DNA of 64,000 bases, taken from positions 1 to 64,000 of the forward strand of contig JACKDV010000013.1 in the NCBI GenBank assembly GCA_020633315.1, read 5' to 3'. Every line of letters begins with the position of its first letter. Positions within the stretch are counted from its first letter, which is position 1. Under the pieces are notes generated by a model. The model did no database searches. It was not told where the DNA came from and saw only the letters and a list, made by a program, of their open reading frames with translations. Both the position numbers and the translations under genes were made by a program. Shown here piece by piece: positions 1 to 9,107 of the stretch. Source of the stretch: Myxococcales bacterium. GTDB taxonomy: Bacteria; Myxococcota_A; Polyangia; Nannocystales; Nannocystaceae.

Positions 1-1
1 G

Positions 2-1402
2 TTCACCAACACCTGTGTGGACTGCGTGGGCGATGCCGACTGCGGCGAGCCCACCCCCGTCTGCAACCTGGCCACCAGCACCTGTGTGGACTGCGTGAGC
101 GGGGCCGACTGCAGCGAGCCCACCCCCGTCTGCGACCTGGGCAGCAACCTCTGTGTGGACTGCGTGAGCAATGCCGACTGCAGCGCTCCCACCCCCGTCT
201 GCGACCCGGCCACCAGCACCTGCGTGGCCTGCCTGACCAACGCCGACTGCGGGGGCGCCACCCCGGTGTGCGACGTCGCGGGCCACGTGTGCGTGGGCTG
301 CCTGGCCGACGGCGACTGCAGCGAGCCCACGCCCATCTGCGACCTCTCGATCACCACCTGCGTCGACTGCATCACCAGCGCCGACTGCAGCGCGCCCACC
401 CCGGTGTGCGACCCCTCCACCTCCGCCTGCGTGGGCTGCCTGAGCGACGCCGACTGCCTCGCGCCCACCCCCGTCTGCGACCCGGGGCCGGCGACCTGCG
501 TGGAGTGCCTGGGCGACGAGGACTGCCCGGCCGGCTTCGCCTGCGACGAGCCCACCCAGACCTGCTTCGACTTCTGCTCGAGCGACGCCGAGTGCCCGCC
601 CGGCGAGGCCTGCAACGGCATGGGCATGTGCGAGCCCGTCCCCTGCGTGGTGGACGGGGACTGCCCGCTGGGCAGCGAGTGCCCGCCCGGGGGGGTGTGC
701 ACGCCCATCGACTGCGTCGACGACGGCGACTGCCCCGACGGCACCGCGTGCGACCCCACCCTGCTCGTGTGCGTGATCGCGGACCTGCCGGGCTCCGAGT
801 GCCTGAGCAGCTCGGACTGCTCGCCCTCGTTCGGCTGCGGCGAAGGCTACTGCCTGCGCTGCCAGGGCAACGGCAACAACTGCAACGACTGCGTGGACGA
901 CGGGGACTGCGGCGGCAATGCCCAGTGCAACCCCGCGCTGTCGGCCTGCCTGCAGTGCCTGAGCGAGGTCGACTGCGACCTGGGCGAGATCTGCCACCCC
1001 TACGGCGAGTGCGGCAACCCGTGCGTGACCACGGCCGACTGCGCGGGCAACCGCTCGTGCGACGAGTTCGGCCGCTGCGTGCAGGCCGTGTTCGGCACCG
1101 ACTGCGTGGTCGATGCCGACTGCCCCTCGGGCCTGCAGTGCGTGCAGCAGCTGTGCAAGGCCTGCGAGCCCGACCCCGGCGACCCCAGCTCGTGCCTGCC
1201 CTGCATGCCCGGCAGCACCTGCGCCAGCGGCAACCTGTGCGACTACGACGTGTTCGTGTGCGTGGAGTGCCACGAGGACCTCGACTGCCCCGTGGGCGAG
1301 CTGTGCGAGCTGGGCAGCTGCGAGCCCCCCTGCTTCGCCGACGCCGACTGCCCGCTGGGCATGACCTGCAACCTCGGCAGCAACCGCTGCGAGCTGCCCT
1401 GA
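2..1402 (+). CDS. Cysteine-rich repeat secreted protein, 5' end missing
   Basis: The reading frame is open from the first bases of the window, so the true start lies upstream. The protein is an array of repeats of roughly 20-25 residues. The early ones are nearly identical, with the pattern CVDCVxxADCSxPTPVCDxxTxT; the later ones diverge towards CxxDADCPxGxxCxxxxxC. Cysteine makes up a large share of residues, which points to an exported, disulfide-bonded protein. Such repeats are common in secreted or surface proteins of myxobacteria. The first half is strongly self-similar at DNA level as well, so copy number probably varies between strains. No enzymatic domain or C-terminal anchor is visible; the protein ends in CNLGSNRCELP. 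Function is unknown, perhaps a spacer or adhesive stalk for an N-terminal domain outside the window. Confidence 0.85.
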   Translation, partial: FTNTCVDCVGDADCGEPTPVCNLATSTCVDCVSGADCSEPTPVCDLGSNLCVDCVSNADCSAPTPVCDPATSTCVACLTNADCGGATPVCDVAGHVCVGCLADGDCSEPTPICDLSITTCVDCITSADCSAPTPVCDPSTSACVGCLSDADCLAPTPVCDPGPATCVECLGDEDCPAGFACDEPTQTCFDFCSSDAECPPGEACNGMGMCEPVPCVVDGDCPLGSECPPGGVCTPIDCVDDGDCPDGTACDPTLLVCVIADLPGSECLSSSDCSPSFGCGEGYCLRCQGNGNNCNDCVDDGDCGGNAQCNPALSACLQCLSEVDCDLGEICHPYGECGNPCVTTADCAGNRSCDEFGRCVQAVFGTDCVVDADCPSGLQCVQQLCKACEPDPGDPSSCLPCMPGSTCASGNLCDYDVFVCVECHEDLDCPVGELCELGSCEPPCFADADCPLGMTCNLGSNRCELP

Positions 1403-1415
1403 GAGCCGGCGTATG

Positions 1416-1464
1416 TTCCACGCGGCCTTGCTTGCAGCGGCGGCGCGTCCCCGCTAGCGTGGAA
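1416..1464. promoter_or_regulatory. Inverted repeat flanking the mntA leader, candidate operator
   Basis: TTCCACGC at 1416-1423 and its exact reverse complement GCGTGGAA at 1457-1464 bracket the gap before the MntA/HepT pair. The right arm ends three bases before the ATG and covers the ribosome-binding region (GGA). Toxin-antitoxin operons are often repressed by their own products at such symmetric sites, but the arms are far apart (33 bases between) and could also fold in the transcript. Seen: the repeat. Inferred: its role. Confidence 0.35.
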
Positions 1465-1467
1465 TCG

Positions 1468-1866
1468 ATGACCGACCTGCTCGAGCGCCTCCATGCCCTG
1501 CTCTCGGGGCACGACGAGGTCCGGGTCGCCATCGTGTTCGGCTCCCGGGCCCGGGGCACGGCCCGTCCCGACTCCGACCTCGACCTGGCCGTCGTCGCCC
1601 CGGGAGTCGACCTGGTGGCCTTGGGCGCCGAGCTGGGCGCGGCGCTGGGCGTCGAGCTCGACGTGATCGGCCTCGGCGATCCTCCCATCCCACTGCTCGA
1701 CCGAATCGTGCAGGAGGGCATCGTCGTCCACGAGGCCCACCCCGGAGCCGGCGCGCTCTGGCGCTCCCACACGCTGGCCACGCTGGAGACCGACCGTCCC
1801 TGGTACGACCGCATGAGCAACGCGTGGCTCGCCCGAGTCGCCAAGGAGGGCCTGGGGCGTGGTTAG
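1468..1866 (+). CDS. mntA: MntA-type minimal nucleotidyltransferase antitoxin
   Basis: A 132-residue protein of the minimal nucleotidyltransferase family. It carries the GSx10DxD signature: G25-S26 followed by D37 and D39, within the motif GSRARG...SDLDLAV. In the known MntA/HepT (type VII) systems, the nucleotidyltransferase adds AMP units to a tyrosine of the HEPN toxin and so neutralises it. The ATG at 1468 was chosen because the N-terminus then matches the family length; a longer open frame upstream is only a shadow of the cysteine-repeat gene. Its last 8 bases overlap the hepT start, which implies translational coupling. Gene order (antitoxin first, toxin second) is typical of this pair. 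Confidence 0.85.
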   Translation: MTDLLERLHALLSGHDEVRVAIVFGSRARGTARPDSDLDLAVVAPGVDLVALGAELGAALGVELDVIGLGDPPIPLLDRIVQEGIVVHEAHPGAGALWRSHTLATLETDRPWYDRMSNAWLARVAKEGLGRG

Positions 1867-2284
1867 CCGGCGGCTCGTCACCGCAAAGCTCGCCGAGCTC
1901 GACGACCGCGTCGCGCGAGTCCAAGCCCATCGTCGCGCCACCGCCGAGCTCCTGCGCGACGACCGGGACGCGCTCGATCTGGTGGGCTTCAACCTGATGC
2001 TCGCGGTCCAGAGCTGCGCCGACGTGGCCAGCCACATCATCGCCGACGAGGGCTGGCGTGCCCCCTCCAGCCTGTCCGATGGCTTCGACCGATTGCGCGA
2101 TCACGGGGTCATCCAGCCCTCGACGGCCCAGGCGCTGCGTCGGGCCGTCGGCCTGCGCAACGTGATCGCCCATGGCTATGCCGGGGTGGACCCGGAGGCG
2201 GTCCACGCTGCATCCACCCAGGGGCTCACCGAGCTCGACGCGTTCGCTCGGGAGGTCGCTCGGTGGATGGCGACGCTGCCCTGA
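1859..2284 (+). CDS. hepT: HepT-type HEPN toxin
   Basis: A 141-residue, mostly helical protein starting at a GTG that overlaps the end of mntA. Near its C-terminus is the Rx4HxY motif of HEPN toxins: R100-N101, H105 and Y107 (RNVIAHGY). In characterised systems R and H form the ribonuclease site and the tyrosine is the residue AMPylated by MntA; all are present here, so the toxin is predicted to be active. The family is known to cleave RNA (tRNA ends in some members) when released from its partner. The gene is followed after 16 bases by a 2OG-Fe(II) oxygenase that is not an obvious part of the system. Confidence 0.85.
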   Translation: MVSRRLVTAKLAELDDRVARVQAHRRATAELLRDDRDALDLVGFNLMLAVQSCADVASHIIADEGWRAPSSLSDGFDRLRDHGVIQPSTAQALRRAVGLRNVIAHGYAGVDPEAVHAASTQGLTELDAFAREVARWMATLP

Positions 2285-2300
2285 GCCCCGCGGCCGTGCT

Positions 2301-3020
2301 ATGAGCATGGCCGCCGTGTCGGGTCCCGACTTCATCGAGGTCTACGAGGACGCGCTCGACCCCGGGCTGTGCGCGCGGATCATCGCGCGCTTCGAGGCCA
2401 GCGACGCGATCACGCCGGGGCGGGTGGGCGGCGGGGTGGACCCCACGCTCAAGGACTCCGACGACATCGGCATCAGCCTCGACCCTCGCTGGGCCGACGT
2501 GGAGGACGCGCTCAACGATGCGGCCGTGACCGGGCTGTTGCGCTACCTCCGGCGCTACCCCTACGTGCTGCTCGCCCCCCTCATGCTCCAGACCATCGAC
2601 CCGGCCACGGGCCGGGGACGCCGGATCGCCGAGGCCGAGCTCGAGCGCATGAGCGACGACGAGCTCGAGGACCTCGTGGATGCCACCCTGCGGCCGGGGA
2701 CGATCAACCTGCAGCGCTATCGCGCGGGGCGGGGGGGCTACCCCTACTGGCACTGCGAGCTGTACCCCCGCCACCCCGACGCGGAGACCCTCCACCGCAC
2801 CCTGCTGTGGACGATCTACCTCAACGACGGCTTCGCCGAGGGCCACACGCAGTTCCTCTACCAGGGGCGCTCGATCACGCCCCGAACCGGCTCGCTGCTC
2901 ATCGCCCCCGCTGCGTTCACGCACACCCACCGCGGCAACACCCCGGTGGGCGGCGACAAGTACATCGCCACGAGCTGGATCCTCTTCCAGCGGGCCGAGC
3001 ACCTGCACGCGTCGACCTGA
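2301..3020 (+). CDS. 2OG-Fe(II) oxygenase, prolyl-hydroxylase-like
   Basis: A 239-residue protein with the double-stranded beta-helix pattern of iron and 2-oxoglutarate dependent oxygenases. The iron-binding HxD/E pair is probably H151 and E153 (YPYWHCELYP), preceded by the typical QRYRAGRGGYPYW stretch. The distal histidine is H208 or H210 in FTHTHRGN, and K220 (GDKYIATSW) can take the place of the 2-oxoglutarate-binding arginine. Use of Glu in place of the more common Asp in the metal triad is a small oddity. It starts 16 bases after hepT and may be cotranscribed with the toxin pair. The substrate is not evident; relatives hydroxylate proteins or small molecules. Confidence 0.75.
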   Translation: MSMAAVSGPDFIEVYEDALDPGLCARIIARFEASDAITPGRVGGGVDPTLKDSDDIGISLDPRWADVEDALNDAAVTGLLRYLRRYPYVLLAPLMLQTIDPATGRGRRIAEAELERMSDDELEDLVDATLRPGTINLQRYRAGRGGYPYWHCELYPRHPDAETLHRTLLWTIYLNDGFAEGHTQFLYQGRSITPRTGSLLIAPAAFTHTHRGNTPVGGDKYIATSWILFQRAEHLHAST

Positions 3021-3278
3021 TCCGTCCGCACGCCCGATGACGTGGAGAACACGACCGGCCCCCGGGCTGCGGCACGGAACGCCGCTGCGACCGACGACGC
3101 CCGGGCTCGCGGTGGACCGCGCGCTTGCAGCCCCGATCCGCGGCGAAGGCTCGCACCTTCCGCACGCCCGTCGCGGCCCGACCCGCCTTGATGATCGCGA
3201 GCTTCCCGTGCAAGCATTCGCGTCGTTTCGCCGAGCCCTCTCGGCTGGCGCGCGCAGACGGATTGGATCGGTAGCCGC

Positions 3279-5810
3279 ATGCTCAACCTCGACGCCGCCG
3301 TGCAGCTCCACGGCCTCACGCTCTTTCGAGACTTCAACGATCCCCAGCTGTACTGGTACATGCCCAACTCGCCCCGGCTCGCCCGGGAGGGACGTGACCC
3401 GCTGTTCCAGCTCCTGCTCTACCGCGACAGCGCCACGCCCCCGAGCAGCGGCGACACCGATCGCGGCGGCGGCTTCCTGACCATGACGGTGGACCTCGCC
3501 GTCCCCGAGGCCACCCTCGAGGCGGTCAAGGGCGAGCTGGCGAGCACCGCCGGCGGGCCGGTCCGCCTGGCCGCGGTGCCCTTCGAGTCGGGCTCGGTCC
3601 GCGTCACCGCGCTGGGCGTGGCGGGCGGCTCGGCGGCGGGCTTCACCGCCGGCGGCAGCGGGGACGAGGACGCGGCGCCGGCCCGTCCCGCCTTCGTGGA
3701 GAACATGCTCGGCTTCACCAAGCCCAGCATGTACGGCGACAACCGGGCCGCGTTCTCCTTCGAGCTGTCGCAGAAGGGGGCCATCCTCATGGAGGCCTCG
3801 CTCGAGGACGACGGGGCCTCGGCCATCGCGGTGCTCTACGACCTCGAGTACATGGGCCTGCGACCGGCCCGCGAGGTGAAGATCGTCATCGAGTACCAGC
3901 AGTCGTACCACCACCTACGCAACCGGGTGCAGGCCAACACCCTGTGGTTCAAGGCCGACATCGACTCGGAGATGGAGCGGCTGACCCAGAGCGGCGCGAT
4001 CACCATCGAGGACGTCACCTACATCGAGCTCGAGCCCGACAAGGCCAAGGAGCGGGCGGACGAGCTGCGCAACTTCGCCAAGGAGCTGGCGCAGTGGACC
4101 TTCTTCAAGCCCGCGCTGCGCCCGGGCAACGTGCTCGCGGCCGACCGCGGCAGCATCACGGTCTACGACCCCACCACCGCGGCCACGGCCAACACGGCCG
4201 GCTTCACCACGCCGCTCGACCTGCTGCCGGGCGGGCGCGGGCGCGAGGGTGACGGGCCGGTGGTCAACCCCGGCATCACCGAGCGCACGGGCGGCGTGCG
4301 GGGCAGCGAGACCGGCACCGAGGCGGCCGCCAACGCCAACGCCACGGGCAACACCGCAAACACCGGCAACACCGCGGGCACCGGCAACACCGCGGCCAAC
4401 ACCGGGCAGCCGCGCGAGCCCACCGCGGTCGAGCGCTGGAACCAGGCCGGGCGCCCGCAGGCCGCGTTCCTCATGCGAGAGCTCGACCAGCGCGAGTCGC
4501 AGCGCATCGAGTTCAACATGCGGCAGGTCTCCGCCCACAAGCGCGCGGCCGCGCCGCAGGGCTCCATCCGCCTGCTCGCCGGCGACAGCGACCTGCGCGG
4601 GCGGATCAAGCGGGTCGACCTCGACGACGCGTTCTGGAAGACGATCGCGGGCACCATCACCAGCAACGCCGACTTCGAAAAGGCCGGCGTCTCCTCGATG
4701 GTCGTGTCGCTGCGCTACGGGGTGCGCCCCGACGGCAGCGGCCCCAAGGACACCGCGGAGCTCGTGCTCGAGAAGGAGGGCGACGAGGGCAAGTACGAGT
4801 TCTTCCTCGATCACCTCAAGAGCATCGAGCTCGAGTACAAGGTGACGGTGAGCTTCAAGGCCGAGTACGCGATCGGCTCGCAGAAGACCAAGGCCGAGTC
4901 GGGGTGGATCCGCACCACCACCCGCAACCTCGACATCGACCCCCGCGAGCTGCGGGCCGTGATGCCCGTGCGGGTGGTGGCGGGCCAGGTGGACTGGGAC
5001 GCGGTCAAGAGCCTGCAGACCACGGTCACCTACCGCGATCCGCCCAACCACATCGAGGCGGCGCGCACCCTCACCCTGTCGCAGAGCGACTCCTCGGCGC
5101 TGGTGCCCATCCGGCCCGAGAACGCCGAGCAGCAGCAGTTCCAGGTGAGCTCCACCTTCTTCTACGAGGGGGACACCCGCGAGACGGTGGAGCAGACGGT
5201 CTCGCGCGGCTTCGACGTGGTGCTCAACCAGCCGCCCTCCAAGGCGGTGCCGATCAGCATCAGCGCCCAGGATCCGCTGCAGCGCCTGTCCCGGATCACG
5301 GTGGAGCTGAGCTACGCCCCCGAGAGCGGGCCCGAGCAGACCAAGCTGCTCACCCTCACCGGCGGCGAGGTCAAGTCGTGGTCGCTGTTCCGGCCGTCGC
5401 TCGACGCCCCGGTGCGCTACCGCTACCGCGTCACGCTGTTCGGCACCCGCGGCACCACCGACCAGGGAGAGTGGATGGAGACCACCGAGCGCCAGCTCAT
5501 CGTGGGCGACATCTTCCCCGACACCCTCGAGGTGGAGGTGCAGCCCATCGGCGACCTGGCCAGCTCCAACATCCAGATCGCGCGCCTCAAGCTGCACTAC
5601 CCCAGCGCGCCCGAGGGCGTCGACGCCACCGAGGAGCGGGTGCTCCGGGGCGCCCTCGAGCCGATCCGCTGGACCGTGCCCTCCAAGGTCTCGCCCGTCA
5701 CCGAGTACCAGTGGGAGCTGATGTGCGTGTTCAACGACCGCCGCGTGAAGGTGGAGAAGGGCACCTCCGACCAGGAGATCCTCTTCTTGTTCATCCCCAC
5801 CGAGCCGTGA
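3279..5810 (+). CDS. Large beta-rich repeat protein of unknown function
   Basis: 843 residues, no signal peptide or membrane segment. Residues 1-300 form an N-terminal region of mixed composition (YWYMPNSPRLA near residue 26). A low-complexity linker of about 30 residues built of Asn, Thr, Gly and Ala follows (near 350-380). After it come at least three consecutive segments of about 90-100 residues with alternating hydrophobic strands, each with a pattern like TVTYRDP or VELSYAPE followed by TLTL or LLTLTGG and ending in a strand with two charged residues. They look like tandem beta-sandwich modules. I do not recognise a named family. Its stop codon overlaps the start of the next gene (ATGA), which in turn precedes an S8 protease, so the three are probably one transcription unit. 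About 258 bases upstream hold no gene. Confidence 0.8.
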   Translation: MLNLDAAVQLHGLTLFRDFNDPQLYWYMPNSPRLAREGRDPLFQLLLYRDSATPPSSGDTDRGGGFLTMTVDLAVPEATLEAVKGELASTAGGPVRLAAVPFESGSVRVTALGVAGGSAAGFTAGGSGDEDAAPARPAFVENMLGFTKPSMYGDNRAAFSFELSQKGAILMEASLEDDGASAIAVLYDLEYMGLRPAREVKIVIEYQQSYHHLRNRVQANTLWFKADIDSEMERLTQSGAITIEDVTYIELEPDKAKERADELRNFAKELAQWTFFKPALRPGNVLAADRGSITVYDPTTAATANTAGFTTPLDLLPGGRGREGDGPVVNPGITERTGGVRGSETGTEAAANANATGNTANTGNTAGTGNTAANTGQPREPTAVERWNQAGRPQAAFLMRELDQRESQRIEFNMRQVSAHKRAAAPQGSIRLLAGDSDLRGRIKRVDLDDAFWKTIAGTITSNADFEKAGVSSMVVSLRYGVRPDGSGPKDTAELVLEKEGDEGKYEFFLDHLKSIELEYKVTVSFKAEYAIGSQKTKAESGWIRTTTRNLDIDPRELRAVMPVRVVAGQVDWDAVKSLQTTVTYRDPPNHIEAARTLTLSQSDSSALVPIRPENAEQQQFQVSSTFFYEGDTRETVEQTVSRGFDVVLNQPPSKAVPISISAQDPLQRLSRITVELSYAPESGPEQTKLLTLTGGEVKSWSLFRPSLDAPVRYRYRVTLFGTRGTTDQGEWMETTERQLIVGDIFPDTLEVEVQPIGDLASSNIQIARLKLHYPSAPEGVDATEERVLRGALEPIRWTVPSKVSPVTEYQWELMCVFNDRRVKVEKGTSDQEILFLFIPTEP

Positions 5811-6130
5811 TGCCCATGGCTGCCTGGCGCGACGACCTCGACGAGGCCCAGCGGCACAAGATCGCCCCCCCGCTGGCCGCGTGGCTCGACGGCCCCGACC
5901 CGGGCCGGGCCGAGCCGCAGACCGTCGCGATCTGGGCCCGCCGGCTCGAGGAGCTGCTGCCCGAGCAGGTGGATGAATTCGTCGCCCTGGGTCTCGATGC
6001 CGAGGAGGACATGCTGGTCGTCCCCGGCACCGTGACCCGCGAGCAGCTGCTCGCCATCGTCCGACATCCCGAGATCATCGCCGTCAACCCGGTGGGGCGA
6101 TCGCAGCCCCTCGACCCCGCCGGTCCCTAG
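5810..6130 (+). CDS. Small protein resembling a subtilase propeptide
   Basis: 106 residues, starting at the ATGA overlap with the preceding gene. Residues about 75-100 (VTREQLLAIVRHPEIIAVNP) resemble the end of an inhibitor I9 type propeptide, where a helix is followed by HPEI..V. A closely similar segment occurs in the S8 protease encoded 30 bases downstream (AKLVELAAHPDILVLHRV, about residues 373-390). I infer that this small protein may fold like a detached propeptide and inhibit, chaperone or target the protease. No signal peptide is visible. The similarity is short and was judged by eye, so another role is possible. Confidence 0.65.
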   Translation: MPMAAWRDDLDEAQRHKIAPPLAAWLDGPDPGRAEPQTVAIWARRLEELLPEQVDEFVALGLDAEEDMLVVPGTVTREQLLAIVRHPEIIAVNPVGRSQPLDPAGP

Positions 6131-6160
6131 CGGCCCCACCTCCTGCACCGTCGCACCGCC

Positions 6161-8995
6161 ATGCCCGACTACAGCACGACCCTCCATCCCCAGCTCGCGG
6201 CCAACGCCCAGGCCTACTTCGAGGTCATGACCCGCCTGCCCTCCACGCCCGCGCTGGTGGTCACCGCCGGCGTCTACGTGGAGAACGGCAACCAGAGCTT
6301 CACCGAGCACGGCGTGTCCAAGACCCCGGCCTACATGCTGCGCGTGGCCCGGGCCAACGGCAGCCGCTCGGGCAGCACGGTGTCGTTCCAGGGCGTCTCG
6401 CTCGCCGCCGCCGACACGGTGGCCACCGCCTTGCTCACCCTGGAGGAGCGCGGCGACGCGGCCCAGGGCGACGACAAGGCCACCATCGAGCGCCTGCTGC
6501 AGCCCTACGGCAGCGAGGGCTCGGCCTGGGCGCGGGCGATCGCCGATGCGCCCGATCGCAAGGCTCGCTTCGAGCGGGCGATCTCGGCGATCGACGGGGT
6601 GCCGGCCAACGCCCCCAACCAAGACGAGGTGGAGCTGGTCGCCTACCTCACCCGGCACTTCAGCTACGACGAGAACGGGGCCTACTACGCCAAGTGGCGG
6701 GACCCGAGCGGCAGCGCCCGCAGCTTCCCCGCCGACCTGAGCGACGCCTACAAGCACAAGGCGCTGCGCGAGCACCAGCTCGACAAGGACAACTTCTACT
6801 GCCTGTCGGTGGTGACCTCCGGGGGCGGGACCCGCGAGTCGCTGGTCCGCATCCTGATGGCGCCCGACGGTCACGCCGCGCTCGAGACGATCTATGCCGT
6901 CTCGCGCACCGAGGCCACCCCCCGCAACGAGCACTGCTTCTTCTACGCCCACGCGGGGCTCAACATCGCGGTGCCCGAGTCGGCCCGCGGCACCCTCAGC
7001 CCCGACCTGGCCGCGCTGGGCCTGCAGCGCCCCATGTCGGAGGTGATGGCCGAGCTGCGCGCCACCAGCCACGCCGCGGTGCTCGATCCCACCAACACCA
7101 AGCTGGTGGTCAGCGGGATCGTCAAGCCGGGCTCCGCCCTCTCCAACCTGCCCGAGGGCGTGGTGCTGACGGGCGAGGACCCGGGCGACGCGGCGCCGCC
7201 GGCCAACGCCGACACCAGCGGCGACGAGCTCGACACCTTCGCCGACAACCTGCAGGACCACGTGCGCACCTTCGAGTGCCCGCCGGCCAAGCTGGTGGAG
7301 CTGGCCGCCCACCCCGACATCCTGGTGCTGCACCGGGTGACCCGCTCGGTGCCCTACAACAGCCAGGCGCACACCCACGTGAATTACTCGGGCTTCGTCA
7401 CCGACGTGGGCAGCACCCCGGTGGGCACCGACGTGTTCGTGGGCGTGGTCGACTCGGGGATCGACGGCAATCACCCCGCCTTCACCGGTCGGATCCACAA
7501 GGTGTGGGACCAGACGATCGCGGCCGACCCTGCCTTCCCGCCGCCCACCGGGCGCGGCTTCAACAAGGGGCAGGTGTGGTCCAGCGCGGCCGACATCGCC
7601 AGCAAGTCCACCGACCAGCTCGGCCACGGCACCCACGTGGCGGGCACGGCCGCGGGAGCGACGGGCACCGGCTTCACCGAGGCCGGCATGGCACCCGCGG
7701 CCAAGATCCTCATGGTGAAGACCACCTTCAGCAACGACGACATCGTGCGCGGCGTGGAGTGGTGCTTCCGCGAGGCCGGCAACAAGCCCTGCGTGGTCAA
7801 CCTGAGCCTCGGCGGCGCCTACCATGGCTGCGACGGGGTGGACGACTTCTCGCTGGCCCTGCGCCGCACCTTCCGTCGGCGCAACCGCGGCGGCTCGGGC
7901 TACCACTGGGTGCCGGGGCGGGTGATCTGCGTGGCCGCGGGCAATGCCGGTGACTGCCGCGGCCACACCCACGTGGCCTCGCTGGCCACCAACGCCACCA
8001 CCACCTTCCCGGTGACCATCGCGCCGCGCAGCACCGGGGCCGGGGCCGCGATCCCGCACCAGCTCGCCCGCGTCACCCTGCTCGCGCGCCCGCTGCCCGC
8101 CGCCTCGCGCGGGGCCCGGATCGACGTGCGGGTGCGACGGGGCACCGGCGCGGCCGCGGCCGCGACCAAGTGGTTCACCTTCGTCCCCACCGGCGCGGCC
8201 GATACCGACTTCATCGCGGGCACCCTGGTGCAGGTGGTCAACGGCCCCCCGCCGGCCGGCGACACCCTGGGCCTGGTCTACACCCAGCACCAGCACGTGG
8301 AGATCTCGCTGTTCAACAGCGGCGCCACGGGGATCCCCAACGGCACCTGGACGGTGGAGATCCGCAGCCGCAGCGCGGTGCCGATCCAGGTCGACGGCTA
8401 CATCTTCGACGCGGTGTGGGCCCGCCAGGCGCACCGGGTGTTCTTCAGCAACGCCACCAAGCAGTCGCTGATGGGCACGCCCTCGGCCACCTACGGCGTG
8501 GTGGCGGTGGGCTCCACCGTGAACCGGGCCTCGTGGACCTCGCGGACCGCGGTCGGTGGCACCACCACCCAGAAGTCGATGACCGACGCCTACGATCCGG
8601 CCACCAACCTGCCCACCTCGCAGACCCAGTCGGTGGTCGGCGCCATCTCGAGCTTCTCGTGCCCGGGCCCCGTGCGCGGCACCACCCGCACGATCCGGGC
8701 CATGCTGCCCGGCGAGGGCGTGCTCTCGGCGATGGCCACCGACGCCTCGGGCACCTCGGCCAGCCTGTTCGGGGCGGCCGACGAGGTGGACGCCAACACC
8801 GGGCAGATGAGCGGCACCAGCATGGCCTGCCCCGCCGCCACGGGCCTGGTGGCGGGCATGCTGGGCAAGCACCCCACGCTCACCGCCAAGCAGGTGATCG
8901 ACAAGTTCCTGGCCTCGACCAAGCCGGTGCCTGCGGGGTGGGACACCACCAAGCACGGCCCTGGGCCGCTGGACGCCAGCAAGCTGCTCGACTGA
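6161..8995 (+). CDS. S8 family (subtilisin-like) serine protease
   Basis: 944 residues with a complete subtilase triad: D431 in VVDSGIDGNHP, H489 in GHGTHVAGTAAG, and S887 in SGTSMACPAA; the oxyanion asparagine is N595 in CVAAGNAG. The N-terminal 425 residues are an extended pro-region without a recognisable secretion signal; its last part looks like an I9 inhibitor domain. The gap between N595 and S887 is far longer than in subtilisin and contains a beta-sandwich insertion (about 610-760), like the accessory domains of larger subtilases. The start is the first ATG after the small propeptide-like gene. Because no signal peptide is visible, the enzyme may act inside the cell or leave by another route. 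Confidence 0.9.
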   Translation: MPDYSTTLHPQLAANAQAYFEVMTRLPSTPALVVTAGVYVENGNQSFTEHGVSKTPAYMLRVARANGSRSGSTVSFQGVSLAAADTVATALLTLEERGDAAQGDDKATIERLLQPYGSEGSAWARAIADAPDRKARFERAISAIDGVPANAPNQDEVELVAYLTRHFSYDENGAYYAKWRDPSGSARSFPADLSDAYKHKALREHQLDKDNFYCLSVVTSGGGTRESLVRILMAPDGHAALETIYAVSRTEATPRNEHCFFYAHAGLNIAVPESARGTLSPDLAALGLQRPMSEVMAELRATSHAAVLDPTNTKLVVSGIVKPGSALSNLPEGVVLTGEDPGDAAPPANADTSGDELDTFADNLQDHVRTFECPPAKLVELAAHPDILVLHRVTRSVPYNSQAHTHVNYSGFVTDVGSTPVGTDVFVGVVDSGIDGNHPAFTGRIHKVWDQTIAADPAFPPPTGRGFNKGQVWSSAADIASKSTDQLGHGTHVAGTAAGATGTGFTEAGMAPAAKILMVKTTFSNDDIVRGVEWCFREAGNKPCVVNLSLGGAYHGCDGVDDFSLALRRTFRRRNRGGSGYHWVPGRVICVAAGNAGDCRGHTHVASLATNATTTFPVTIAPRSTGAGAAIPHQLARVTLLARPLPAASRGARIDVRVRRGTGAAAAATKWFTFVPTGAADTDFIAGTLVQVVNGPPPAGDTLGLVYTQHQHVEISLFNSGATGIPNGTWTVEIRSRSAVPIQVDGYIFDAVWARQAHRVFFSNATKQSLMGTPSATYGVVAVGSTVNRASWTSRTAVGGTTTQKSMTDAYDPATNLPTSQTQSVVGAISSFSCPGPVRGTTRTIRAMLPGEGVLSAMATDASGTSASLFGAADEVDANTGQMSGTSMACPAATGLVAGMLGKHPTLTAKQVIDKFLASTKPVPAGWDTTKHGPGPLDASKLLD

Positions 8996-9019
8996 GCGCG
9001 AGCGACGTGCATGCGGCCC

Positions 9020-9055
9020 CGCGAGGCCCGTGGCCCCGTGGCCCCGGGCCTCGCG
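9020..9055 (+). terminator. Hairpin terminator after the S8 protease
   Basis: Ten-base perfect stem CGCGAGGCCC (9020-9029) and GGGCCTCGCG (9046-9055), loop of 16 bases, followed by CCTTTCTC. It lies 25 bases after the protease stop codon. Confidence 0.6.
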
Positions 9056-9107
9056 CCTTTCTCGGGCTCCGTGATCGAAGCGGAGGCGGCGGGCACTACC
9101 GGGGCAG

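Noticed and set aside
2..540. CRISPR-like repeat pattern at the left edge
   Set aside because: The repeats are in-frame protein-coding units with codon-level variation, not direct repeats with unique spacers.
268..1866. Plus-strand frame running through the cysteine-repeat gene into mntA
   Set aside because: The upstream part is Arg/Leu-rich shadow; only the part from 1468 has family similarity.
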